In this document: positions 32,720 to 45,089 of the stretch, piece by piece
How the letters are laid out: each line of letters starts with the position of its first letter
How positions within the stretch are numbered: position 1 is the stretch's first letter
The notes under the pieces: model-generated
What the model was told of the DNA's origin: nothing
The model's database searches: none
What the model saw: the letters and a program-made list of their open reading frames with translations, nothing else
Made by a program: the position numbers and the translations under genes
Source of the DNA: Styela clava
Lineage: Eukaryota; Chordata; Ascidiacea; Stolidobranchia; Styelidae
Direction: 5' to 3'
DNA length: 64,000 bases
Assembly (NCBI RefSeq): GCF_964204865.1
Contig: NC_135252.1
Span: 16,389,383 to 16,453,382 of the forward strand

Positions 32720-35689
32720 TCTATTTTAAAAACAAATATGTACATACCGCTGATAAACCGTAGACAAGTCGACAATGAATTGCCAAGAACACACATTTGA
32801 ACTTCCGAAACATCGTTTAATTTAATATAAGCTTATTAGAATGATGTGAAGCTACCATCCACCTCCCTCGTAGTTTTGAAAAACAGTTAGTACTGACGCG
32901 AGTTTCGTAAACATTTCCAACTAAAATGATTTCTTTTCATGTTATATTTTTGAAAGAAGTATGAGAATGAATATGCTAATAAATTTCTTTATTAATTATA
33001 TCCTGTGGCTGCATTGCCTTTATTTTAAAGATTTTGTTTGAATGGGAGTCAGATCCATAAAAGCCATCAACATGTGTATAAATTGAAGTCGATTTTTTCA
33101 TTTTTAATCAGCAATTCGTCACTTTTATCGCATTTTTGTTAGAGTTTTTTCATTTGTGTATTCATGCAATCCATTATATATTTCTTAATGTGTATTGTTA
33201 GAAACGGACTCATTTTTATTCAGAATTCACAACTTTTACCATAAACCGTTAATCGCTTGGCAAAACTCGCCGTAATTTCGCACTTATCCCACGTTCTAGT
33301 TCTAAGTCATGTCTATTTAAATCTTATTAATCTTCTATAGATATCAATATAAATATTTTCCTAGATCAAGTTTGCCGACCTGCTTTCGACCGACTAAAAT
33401 CTTAAAAATCGCTGAATATGCAGATAACCGCACACACGCATACAAAAAAATCCACCGCTGCCAATAAGGAGGCTTTGTGGGCACATTTCTATGGAATCGC
33501 CACAAAAATTTGCATTTTCTCTATTTCATTCAATTTGTTAATTGGATTATGTAATCATACCAGTAGTAAATTTTCATTATTTATTGGAGATTTATTCGAA
33601 TCATACAATTTAGATCTGAAGCTTAACTAATTTTTAGTCGTAAGTGTTAAAGGTTCCTCAGAAAACTTTGCTAATTATCTTATTATTAAAACAGCAAAAA
33701 ATAAATATTTTCAAATAAATGTTACCAGACGCTTGGCATTAGAAAAAATTCCGCATTCTAATGCCACTGCTACCGTTGCGAATACCATTTATCACAATAT
33801 TCTTGGAGTGAGACAATAATGCTTACTGCAGAAATAATCGTAGGATCGTTCCTCAGTCAAGACACAGAATATTCGGAAAGTTAATTTCAAAATCTTGGCA
33901 AAACTTTCATTTAGTACTTATTAATATGATTTATCGGGCTCGCCCAGACTCAAATACTGTATGTGCTGTATATCGTATTTTACGCATGTACGGTACTGTA
34001 TTCATCCTGTTTTAAAAAAACACAACAGGCGCTGCATGGAACTGGTTCAAGGCTATTTTGGGGGATATTCTCTTGAATTCACTCAACACCAGACGCAATC
34101 GACTAATCGAGATGTGGCAATCGACCGGTCAATCGCGATCGACGTGTTTGCCACCCCTTCCGTAGATCTAGGTATTATTAATTACAAACTTATTATATGA
34201 TAGGCTAAAATTAGGTTTTACGTAGGCAGGAATAAATATGTAAGCAGGTGTTCGTTCTCATGTGGTTTATATGAATTACGTTTTCATACGTAATTGTGAT
34301 AATGCACGGGAACAGATGGCAAATGTAAATATTTCGACACAAAAACAAATATCACGAGTTCTCGACGATGAATAAATATCCCTAACTTTTGACTAATGTG
34401 TTCACAAACATTTTCACCCATATCAGTAAACGTGGTTATGTAAACAAAAAAAGTTTCGTGACTACATGTCAAAGATTGACTTACAAAGAGAAGGTCAAAC
34501 AAAGTATTGCATAGAGTTGCTTTTAATATGGAGAATATAAAATAATATAGAGAATATAAAATAAAATTGCCCAGAATATAAATTTTTGCTGGCTCTAGAC
34601 GGCTCTCTCGCCAAATCCGGCCCGTTTGGTGATTCAATCTGGCCCGCCTGATGCTGTCACAACCAGACTAAAACCAAATTATGATGTTTTATCTAAAATA
34701 TCTCGAGTAATTTGTTGAGATTGCGATTAAATTTAGTTTGGCACGAGGCTTTTTGTTTTCCACTTTTGCAACACAGAATATTTTTTATAAAATGTAACTT
34801 TTTACGTCTCACTTATGTGGCCCGCCAGTCCAGATTGGCAAAATGTTTGGTCGCTGGTCCAAAAACCGTGCCCACCCCTGCCCGAGAAGCACTTTTTTAT
34901 CAGTATTTTCCCAGTATGTGTCCGTAGATGATTATATCCACACTGATTATTCTCGTTTAAATTTTAATTGATAAACATTTTAGCTGCTGTATCAAGTCCA
35001 TCAGATTTCTTGGCATCTCGGTTTTGTCGACTGGAAATGATGTTGGCTTTTTTTCGCCATCTTTCAACTAGTGCATGGAGATTCATTGTTCAATAACTTG
35101 TTTTATTGGGCTACAATATTTTTTTATTTTTGAAGAGATGTTGTCTAATTTTATTTTTTGTTTCTTTCTTGATGATACTGTATGCGATTGATGAAAGAAG
35201 TCATTGGCATTTTTCCTGTGCATGTGTCAGATTTCTTTAGAGGCTTCTGGAACATGTTAGAAGATGCTATTCTACTCTAACTTGGCTTAATCAAACATCG
35301 ACGGAACGTGATCGTCTCAGTGGCCCAATAATAGAAAAATGAACTGAGATAACACTCTGATGACAAATTCATTCTCAAAGATATTCCAAAAAAAATATTC
35401 TTTTGTGTAATAAAATATAGAGCAATGCTGGAATACACATACACAAAGGTCCAACAACAAATTGCAGCATCGTCTTAATGTGCGACCCAACTCTCAAAAT
35501 CTGTTACCCGGTCATTTAAATTACAATTGCAAATCAAGTCATATCGCCAAAATCCTAACGTGTTTTAAACTTACTAATTCTAGTCTGTCATTTTTGCTTT
35601 AAATAATTTGCATGGTCCATTAAAGCAAAACTTTCGTCAACTGCTAACAACATCTTAAGATTTAACCACTTGCTTTGAAAGATGCCCAG
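32720..35689. other. Intergenic DNA between the two carboxypeptidase genes
   Basis: No gene recognised. Two degraded hAT-like ends are visible. One lies near 34095-34165 (CGATCGACGTGTTTGCCACC). The other lies near 34595-34880, with GGCCCGCC motifs and an end CCGTGCCCACCCCTG. Part (34200-34410) belongs to the duplicated block. Confidence 0.5.
34595..34880. mobile_element. Degraded hAT-like element
   Basis: The right end GTGCCCACCCCTG, with GGCCCGCCAGTCC and GGCCCGTTTGG inside, resembles CAGGGGTGGGCAC-type hAT elements. The left terminus is not clear and no target duplication was identified. Confidence 0.5.
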
Positions 35690-35813
35690 ATTACAAACAA
35701 ATACATTTTAAACATTGTCTTTAATCGTTATAAGATCATTCTGATAAAAATTACTTCATCAGAAGGCAGGCATTCATTATTATTATTAAACACCAAATTA
35801 TTTCAAATTTTGT

Positions 35814-35819
35814 TTTATT
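35814..35819 (-). terminator. Candidate polyadenylation signal, carboxypeptidase 2
   Basis: AATAAA on the minus strand about 260 bases past the stop codon, at the position homologous to 25311-25316 of the paralogue. Confidence 0.45.
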
Positions 35820-36080
35820 GTAAGTCAAAATCAAGACATCAAAGAATCTTTTGAAGAGGATATAAGTAATCATTTATTTCTGCCTAATGTAATGCCATCA
35901 TAAATACAGATCCAAGGTATATTATGGAGAATTTTTCGATGCTAACAGCTTAAGCAATAAATAAACAAACAATATGGTATATAGTTCTCCCCGAAGTAAG
36001 CTATTCTTGATTTTAAGCTAAAAATAATTATAAATTAATAAACATTCCAGCGAAGAGTTACAATATTGAATCAGTGATTT

Positions 36081-39000
36081 TTAACACGTTCCATCGGCAA
36101 CCGCTTGTGCCATTACCATCAGGCCTGCAAACGCTTCTTCACCAGTCGGTACAATTTGTCTGTGAAGAAATTAAAGAATATATATTAAAATTGGGATATA
36201 AGAAGACGATAAATCTAATAAAACAATATTAAAAAGATAACACGACAACTTACGCTTCTGGAAGGGTAAATCCGTAACGTCCTTGATCTCGAAGTTCTGC
36301 TGCGAATGAGCATGTGATTCCCGCGTCATAGAAGTAATCTGCACTGCTTCCAGTCGCCACATCTGTTAAAATAGAAGTTTAGAATCTTGAATACAAGGAA
36401 TTTTATAAATTATACAGTGCGTAACCGTGAAAACACTTTGCAAAAACAGTGAAAAAACGTCAAAATATTATCGATCAAGGCTCTGAAATTAGAAAAATAA
36501 ATAAAATTTATTCTCAGCTCAGAATTACATAAACCAATGCCGTTTGGTACTTTTGTCCAATTCACAACATGAGTAGTATCTTATTCAATAAAATACTATA
36601 AAAAGGTCAATATGAAGTTGATGAACAAAAACTCACAAATAACATCGGCGATAGATCCGGTCTCATATCTTTTGCCGTGAACAGCTCGGATGGCATCTAT
36701 GCTGTCTTGTCCAACTTGTGCCTTTACAATAATGTTTAGGTTTTATTATCTAATTAAGAATTGGCGGATTGGGAAATTATTATTCAATATTTTTTGAAAA
36801 GATTGATGTTGGCCAATCTAGATTGTATGATACTGAAGAGTTGCACTCACCAGATGGCCAGTTAGAGACAAGCAGTGGTGACGATCGAAATATTTGAGAG
36901 ATTTAATGGCAGATCCGTTTTAAAAGACTGGTAAAGGTTCACAAGAACAATTGATTACATACCAGTGTAGCTGCGTCCTTCGCTGGAGTTTCCGACCATC
37001 CATATGGATACATCCAATATTGGCTGTAAGCATGAACATCAATGTAAGCTCTAACATTTGGAATGCCCATCACAAATTCCTTTTGGCTGTTGACCTCGAC
37101 CTGTAAAAAGTTAGAGAGCGAAAAATTTTATTCTGATATAGTGAATCAATTCACTTGTGTTCAGTGTATTCTGACTTCAATTAATATTTTTCCTGTCATA
37201 AATGTTCTGTCTAAAAAAATAATACCCCACGTTGGAAATTTGTCGTATATGTTTCTGTAACATTGTTGCAATAAAATGTTTCATTCTCTTGCCAACGGAT
37301 ATCTACCGACATCTGTCTTAAATAAATGAAATAAATATTTTTATTGTAACTTTCACATTTATACTGGTGTAGTCGTGAAGCTGTTTTGATCAACACGCAT
37401 AAGACGTTTTGCAATAGAAATCTCCAATCTATGATTTCGATGGCACCTGACAAGATACTTCGCAAAATTGCAATTTTTATTCTAAAGCACTTACCTCGCT
37501 GAAGGGTTTTGGTCCCCGAAATGTGTCACTGCAACAATTAGTGCTGGATCCTCCAGGAGCTGATATGAAATAAAATACGTAATCAATACCAATAGTTTTG
37601 TTATATTTCAATGAGGTACTTTCACATACTACACTTTATGAGCACATGGTTCAACAGCTCTCCCGACGGATGGAGTATGACAGTAAGAATAAAAATGATT
37701 TGTTATGTGGATTAACAATAATCAGTCCTGTTTGGTTTAGCATTATTCAAACCTATTTGCATTGTTGGCACCGTAATCTGTAACATGCTCAAAATTGAAC
37801 AAATTTATCAATTTTAAATGAGGTTTCGAATTTACCTAGGAAATCAAATGTTTCCATATAATCCATGTTGCGCAATATGTTTACGGCAGTGTTCGTAATT
37901 AATATCGGCTATCTATCGAGTAATGTAAAATTCCGTATTTGAATAAATGATTATCACTGAGTGTTTTGAAAAGAAATCTATTAATCGTGTAAGGCATACA
38001 GTATATACAAGTGAATACAAAGACCTACATTGTATGCCATGATATCGTAAACTGACTTGACTTGAAGAGTGTATAAAGGCCCGGCAATAATCCTGCTATG
38101 CAAACCATAACAAATTCCTGCATTTGGACGTTATATATATACAAGATAATAGTTATAAAATAACATATAATATTAAATAGTTAAAAAGTTAAATAACAAA
38201 CGTGATTTATGTTTTAATGTTATGACTAACCGTCCCAGTGATTGTCCCAGTTTCTGTTAGGATCAACTCCGTTGCAATCTGCGAGGCAACCATTGTTTGC
38301 CGCCGGAGATCTTGTTTTCCTCCACATTCTATCCTGGTAAAAAATATCACATATTGAGTCGAATTCCAGGCTTAATACATTACTATAAAAGTATATTTCC
38401 CGGCATGTGGCATTCACATTCTTATTAGTGTCACGGTGGTCATGTTGTGTAGACTGTATATTTTTTATGTTTATATGCTTATTCCTTATTCAATGCTGTT
38501 TTGTCGGGTCTGAGTATTGTCGTAACATCCGAATTTGCATTAAAAGACTCCAACCACTCATTACACGTGCGAAAGTAAATATATATATCTCGCTCCTATT
38601 TTAGGGCGCTGGGCTGCCGGCCGGCTGCTTTTTGGTCATGTCTGCTGCTTTTTATGTTTTGGGTGTGGAGTCGCCGTACTAATAAACAGCCAATCAGGAA
38701 TCTTGAGTCTTCTGATCTAAAAACCACAGTAGCAAAAACTTATCTGCGACACTAGGAATTCACGCGGGGGCAAATGTAATTAGATCTAGAATCTAGATTG
38801 CAAATGATATGGGCGGATAGAATTGATTTAATTCTTATATATAAATGCATGTAATATTTCGTAAATCACGGAAATTATTCAACTTACTGTAGTCCATGTA
38901 TATTCATAACCATCAGGATTAGAGACAGGAATGAAATAGATGTCAACTTTATTCAGCACGTCTGTGACTGCATCGTCAATGCCATACCACGATGTCAACT

Positions 39001-42000
39001 GTGAGGGAATCAAAAATCATGTTACCAGGGATGGATTAACCATTAAGTAAAACGAAAGCTCAGATGCTCAAATATATGAACACGAAATCCAAACGGATTG
39101 CACCTATGAAAATTTTTGTTGTTTTACGGATATTTGAACCCATACTAATTCTAACCCATGGGTTTAGCACCCGCATATAGATTGAACCCGCGAATATACA
39201 CTTGGGTTCAAATGTACGGTCTCCGTAGGGTTACCATATTTTTCTGGCTTCAAAGCGCGACGCCTTCGAAGACAACGACCCCGTAGCTCTTATTTTGTAA
39301 CTTTACAGTTCCCAATTTATTACATAGGCCTACATTTAAAGCCATCCCGGTTGTCTTTATTGACCATATTGTCATCGAGAGTTCATTCGCATATCCTCTG
39401 TCCAAATATCGAGTTCAGTTCGAAACATAGAAGGAAATTGACGTTAACGAATTACAAATAATTCGTAGGGATAATTCAAATTTTGACAAATTAGTATTGG
39501 TTTTACATGCGATACGTTAGCTAACAATGTTACCGGGAAACAAAGAAACAAACGCATTCACTTTCAGTAAGTAAGCGAGCGTTGCGCTACACAGAAACAA
39601 CAGTAACGAGAACATGTACGTGTATTAAGCTGAATGGCTGAACGCCAAAGCGGGACATTTGGCTGACTTGTCGGGACGGCGGGACAAGACGCTAAAATCG
39701 GGACTGTCCCGCCTAAAGCGGGACGTATGGTAAGCCTAGGTCACCGTCATAACTAGTTAATCAAACTTGCAAGAAACGTCCCCAATATTCCGTTGAAAAC
39801 CGTATTTACGTCGCTTTTTACTAACAGTATTCCCAGTACGCCATGGCTGTGATAGAGGGGAAAAGTTTTCTCACTCTTAGCGTTGTGACGAACACGTGGT
39901 GGAAAAATGAGAGAGTGGGTACTCTTTTGAACAAGCTTTACGTCACCTTCCAAACAAAGAATAACTGAGTTTCTGAAGTGGAGCGTATTCGTTTTATCGA
40001 AGAGTATTTGATCGCTTGTTTTGCTCGAGCTGTATTTTTGTTTGTTTATTATATTCCGGAGAACGGTTGCTCGCGCGTTCAAGATACTTCGCGTTCAAAT
40101 AACAACAGATTCTTTGTTTATTTCTAAGCTTTGAAATACTTATACAAATAAAATTCACCTTGTAGTAAAATAGAAAATATACGAAAAAAACATGATGCTT
40201 CACCGTGATTACGAACAATCGGATCAAGCATGTATCATAGTTGAGTGCTCAAAAGGATTTTAGTTGTACGGGAATACTTCACAACATAAACGTAAAATAA
40301 CATATTATTGTCACGTTATGACCAAGTATGACAGATGTCCCAATGTATTGGCATATGTGAACAGAAGGGTTGAAACAAGAGAGCAATGCTCAAAAATATG
40401 AGCACGAAATCGAAAACCCTATATTACTGGTATTCAATCTGTCACAGTTGACTACCGTTCCCAGCCGTCACGATGTCATAAAACGTGGAAAATAGCGATC
40501 TCATCATAAAAATTTATACAGCTCATTTATATGGAATATCAGATCTCACAGAATATTTAGAAACAAATAAATGTAATATCTTTCTAGCAACAAATAGGTC
40601 CACTTAGTTTCCAATAATTTGAGTTTGTCACGTATCTCAATTATTGGTCCGGTTAAAATATATTTTCGTTAGTATTTTTGTTCTCAGGTATCACCCGAAA
40701 CCTCTCTATACATGTTCGAAGATATGAAAACTACCACGACTTCCTCCATCATCCAGTCCGTGCATCTGAAACTAATAACTGTCTCACTATCTCGATACCC
40801 AATATTAACTGGTAACCAAAAGAGAGGCTATGGTACGCCATATCATCAAGCTGTCTTATCGACTTTTCTCTCGTCTTAGATACATATTGAAATACTCTCC
40901 TATTAGGAATATATGCCGCTGGGGCTACAATAAATTCAAGGATACAATTATATCAATGCAAAGTAGACACATCTATTCCATAACATAGTAGGGTAAGCAT
41001 AGTACGACAGGCAAATCAAATAAATGAAATGGCGGAATTCAGCGGAACATCGTGTGATAACTTTTTTGCGTGGAATTTTATTAGAATAATAAGTATTAGC
41101 ATTCGCCGTAGGTACATCGAGCACAGTAATGTTGATTTCACTCTGAAAATATTAATGGAAACTTACTTGATTTGCTACATACATGCATGTTGCCGGAGTA
41201 ACCCATTCACGTGAGTGCAATCCACAATTTATGACAAATGCTGGGCGACCAGCTCCAGTGCTAACCTGAATGTAACGTTATCACTGTTACTGAAGGTGTT
41301 GGCATATGGATGTTTTCCCGGGCATCGATTTTTTTAGTTACTTCAACATTCAGTCTCGACAAAGTCGTTATAAACTGTTTTATCTGATAGTACATTCAAA
41401 TGACAGGTAGGGAAATGTTATGAATGGTAATATTGTTTGTAAAACTTGTTAACTTCGTTGTGAGCGCCAACTTCCAGAAGGACTTTTAATCCAAACTAAG
41501 CATCGCAAATTTTGCAAGTTCAAAGTATATATATTTTTTGGTTGCAAAGGTCCATTGTTCACATGCACATTTCTCGGTGCTCCCGAAGTATGCGAACCAA
41601 GATGGCGGACATCGGAACGTAACATGGGTAACAGGTTAGGGTTAGGCGATAATTTTTTTCCAATTTTCGTCCTATTATCAGTTCGAAGACTAGCCAAGAG
41701 CCTCCCGTAGTATTTATACCTAAAATTATGGCCTAACCCTCACCTAGTACACATATTACATTCCGATGTCCGCCATCTTGGTTCGCATACTTCGGGAGCC
41801 CCCATTTCTCTTATTGAAAACTCCAAATTATCGGGAGGGTATCGAGAATACCTTTTTTTTGCAGTTACGAAATCATTTACCGATAACGTGAAAATCATAG
41901 AAACAGAGTTCAATTCGTGATGCTCCAATGAAATCTTAACGTGTTGATTGATATTGAGATATATTCATATAAATATAATATATATGTTATTTATTTTTAC

Positions 42001-44961
42001 GCAAGCAAGTTGTTTGTAGAAAAGTGCTTTCGGTATTGATATGACATGCAGTTGTAGAATAAATTTTGAATAAAAAATGAATTCCATGTATTCACATACC
42101 TTTACTGAACGTATATCTCTTCCTTCATAGCTTTTCCCAATGTTGGTAACTCCTACCAGGGCAGAGTTCATAGATACAAACTCATCAATCCAGTTGGATA
42201 TCTATGAGCAATTGTGATAACATAATATGACGTGGAAATGCGAAATGTATGTATTCATTTTAAATATAAGAAAGAGTTGATGAACAACGGGTTCAACAAA
42301 CGTATACAGACAATCTTGTTGAACTTCGTATTGTTTTGTGTTGTATCCCACGCACTATCGAATAATACTCTATAGTCTATACCATAGCTACTCAACTATT
42401 TTAACCGAAGATCCGTTCAGAAAACTTCAAAATTACTGGGGCCCGGACATTACAGAATATTTTTCCATTACATAAACGAAACGTTAAATAATGGCTCGCA
42501 AATATAAACACAAATGTCGCATATTGGTACCAGTACGACAAACTATATAGCTGTGTATTTAAATTGTATCAAAATCGCCTGAAAGTACCTAACGATGCTT
42601 ACGCTGCCAAAACAAACAAGCAGACGCGGTCCAAATTAAATGGTCGAAAGGTCCGGATTCGGACCGCGGCCGGCCAGTTGAGTAGCCCTGCTCTCTCTAT
42701 ACTTCTGAGTAAATGCTTGAGATTACATACTGGATATTGCCGGAATACCTGAACTTCATATTGAGTTTCCCAGATAAAAAATCAAGCCCCTCAGATTTTG
42801 AAAAGTCGCTTTACAAAAAATCAACTTCTTTTTATTTTACCCAAATTTGAGAAAATATTTGGAAGAGTTCATTTTTTTATACAGAATTTCTGCGCAGAAA
42901 AAGAATCGGCATCGTTGATTTACCTCAGAAAAAGAATGGTATTTCTCATAAAATTGCGGATCTGCAGGTCCAAGTCTTGGTGCATTCAGATCTACCCGAT
43001 TTGCAAATGACACTTCAAGATCTTCCACGAAAACCTCGTGTGGGATTCTTTAAACAAAAATTCATTTCTAATAATCGCCTCAAAATTGTATCAGTGATCT
43101 ACAGAAACGATGCGTATCGTAAGAGCCTGTGCCCTATTGACTTCAATTTTAAGGGCTATAGGTGGTATATCGCCAAATACTTCCTTACAACAAGACATTT
43201 TGCCGCAAGACTGGTGTGTGTTCAAACAGCCGAAGACAAGCGGAACATATTAACAGATCGAGCAGTGCATTGCTATTCTGATGGTTGATATAAATCTTCC
43301 AAAACTTAGGCCACACATTCAAAAAGGCGAGATTACATAAAAAGAAAATTGTATATTACTACTAAAGATCAAGTATACATGATTGCTCGGTATTTAAAAA
43401 CATTGACTGATCTCATTACCAGGATGATCTCTACAGTGATGTAATGCAGAATACACCCGTAACTACTGCCTAAACAACTGACCTGTTTCTTGCGAGTAAG
43501 ACGTCAATTTTTGGCTTCCAATCTGGCGAAACTCTGAAGTCAATAAAATCTCCTTCTCCGCGATAATCGGACCAGACGTCGAACTGAAATAGAAAAATAC
43601 GTCCATTTCTTAGTGGAATATATGAAACCCGATTTCGCTTATTTGGACTTGAATTGATACACGCAAACTTTCTGCTCAAATGCTTCCTTTATAGTGAAAT
43701 ACTGAAGAAAATGTAATCGTGATTGAAAACCCAGCCATGACCTGAATTTACAATATATTAATTTTGACATATAGGGTATGAGACTGTAAAATAAAACCAT
43801 CACAGGTTTTTTATTAACTTGTACAGGATTCACACTTACACTACAATAGGCAGGAGTTTTGAAGGGATTTGTATGTTACCATATGTAAAAAAAAAAAAAA
43901 CAGGAAGATCAATCGAAATATTGTTTTTTTTTATTCAAACTAATACTGACATTAACAGATTCTCCAAAACTTCTGATTATTTCATGTTGAAGTCTATTTG
44001 GAAATGCACGGTAAACTTGATGACTGTAAAAAAAAAACACAATTGATACATCAGCAATTATGGAGTGGTACAATGCGAATGTAAACGTTTACGATGCCAA
44101 TAATATTTTTGAATCCCGATTCGAACTTTTCAAGTCAAGATGTTGAAACTATGATGTTTTAAACTATCTGAAAGCAAAGATATGTGTATGGACAATAAAC
44201 AGATCGGCCTAGCAATCGGATACTCGCAGGTATTGTTATAATTGACAAAATTGAGCGGCCAATTTGGCATTCATTGATTTGAATTTGTTTCATACGCAAT
44301 AAAAAATGTTTCGTATTCTAATTTATATTAATCAGTTCAGAGGAGATTTATTCTTGTCGATGGGATAACGTAAAAATAAAAATTGTACAAAGTCAGCAAA
44401 ACGCTATGGTTGAATGCTCACATATTGTTAATAGAAGATATATATATATCAAATTTGTGAAGGTTTTATGAACGTTTTGATAGGGACCGCGCTAAAATTT
44501 TACAATTATAACTATATTTATTATGTTTTGATAAGTATGCAAAATACATGGACTTTGGCTGTCCTGTGTGTACTCGAAATGAAAAACTCCACTGGTTTCA
44601 CATGAATATCTCTCCAATGAGGATTGATTACGCATATCTCTATTTTTTGTCCAGAAACGGGAACTCAGATCAAAATCTAACGTAGTTTTATTAACTGACT
44701 CGAGTATATATGACTTTTTGATGAAAATGGCAGTGTACAACACTTCGGCCTCGAGTATTATGAAATAACGCAAAAGTCCTTGAATTAATTGTAAACCACT
44801 TATTGCTAACAGTCAAAATGAGGTATAAAACAATAGAATAAAATAATAATTTTTACTCCAGAAAAGTACAGAACCTTTTTGGAAACATTGACTTACCCAG
44901 TGTAATCTACTTTTGCCAATGCAACACTCACGAGAGCGCAGATCAAAATTGCAATTTTCAT
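36081..44961 (-). CDS. Secreted metallocarboxypeptidase, M14A, copy 2 (13 exons, 417 aa)
   Basis: Exons in transcript order: 44961-44897, 44023-43951, 43583-43483, 43047-42924, 42201-42100, 41265-41167, 38998-38888, 38333-38231, 37559-37495, 37100-36963, 36721-36637, 36362-36254, 36159-36081. The joined frame is 1,254 bases with no stop. The protein closely resembles copy 1, with a signal peptide, propeptide and M14A domain. Exon 8 has one extra codon, a Pro after KTRS. Zinc ligands H172, E175 (HSREW) and H304, the DPNRNW motif, Y356 and E378 are all present, so it should be active. The CPA-255 equivalent is again Ala, and the CPA-268 equivalent is Ala, which in mammalian CPA2 goes with bulky aromatic substrates. 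Introns 4, 5 and 6 carry inserted elements absent from copy 1. Expression and exact specificity cannot be told from sequence. Confidence 0.95.
39227..39739. mobile_element. hAT-like MITE in intron 6 of carboxypeptidase 2
   Basis: The left end reads AGGGTTACCATA; the right end, inverted, reads CTAGGCTTACCATACG. Flanks GTCTCCGT (39219-39226) and GTCACCGT (39740-39747) differ at one base, consistent with an 8-bp target duplication. The right part contains several GCGGGAC/GTCCCGC motifs. It is absent from intron 6 of copy 1 and lies within a larger inserted segment. Confidence 0.75.
40738..40893 (+). mobile_element. 3' half of a tRNA-derived SINE
   Basis: It matches the SINE at 17462 from ACTTCCTCCATC through GGTAACC, then AGAGAGGCTATGGTACGCCAT, to the TAGATACATATTGAAA tail. 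The tRNA-like head is missing. This older, diverged copy lies in intron 6 of carboxypeptidase 2. Confidence 0.7.
41576..41802. mobile_element. MITE with long inverted repeats in intron 5 of carboxypeptidase 2
   Basis: Inverted repeats of about 40-50 bp run from GCTCCCGAAGTATGCGAACC to ATGGCGGACATCGGAA, with few mismatches between arms. Flanks are perfect 8-bp duplications CATTTCTC (41568-41575 and 41803-41810). Intron 5 of copy 1 lacks the element at the matching site. It is a non-coding miniature transposon; related to 51124-51233. Confidence 0.9.
42383..42690. mobile_element. hAT-like MITE in intron 4 of carboxypeptidase 2
   Basis: The left end CATAGCTACTCAACT and the right end AGTTGAGTAGCCCTG form an inverted repeat with a few mismatches. 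Copy 1 reads through the same site without it (AATACTCTCTACTTC). The flanks share TCTATAC, but with two extra bases at the right boundary, so the exact end is uncertain by about 2 bp. Confidence 0.75.
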
Positions 44962-45027
44962 CTTCTTGTTTAAGTTGCTTTAACAAGTTGCTGGAGGTTT
45001 ATGGCATTAACGGGACTCCGCCGTCTT

Positions 45028-45035
45028 TTTTTATA
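45028..45035 (-). promoter_or_regulatory. TATA box, carboxypeptidase 2
   Basis: TATAAAAA on the minus strand, about 66 bases before the start codon. The sequence upstream of it (GTTCAATTTTAAAAC and GGGGTGACGTG) matches copy 1. The leader is longer than in copy 1 because of a small local duplication of a GTTGCTTTAACAAGTTGCT-like stretch. Confidence 0.7.
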
Positions 45036-45089
45036 CAACTTTTTGCTTGTTTTAAAATTGAACACGTCACCCCCTACTCTGCAGATGAT

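Larger units (their letters stand above)
25200..34410. repeat. Tandem duplication block, proximal copy
   Basis: This block contains the first carboxypeptidase gene and matches 35690-46137 in exons, most introns, the 3' flank and parts of the 5' flank. Upstream homology is patchy but reappears clearly at 34200-34410 against 45955-46137 (shared ACAAATATCACGAGTT and ATCCCTAACTTTTGACTA). Limits were estimated by eye. Confidence 0.8.
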
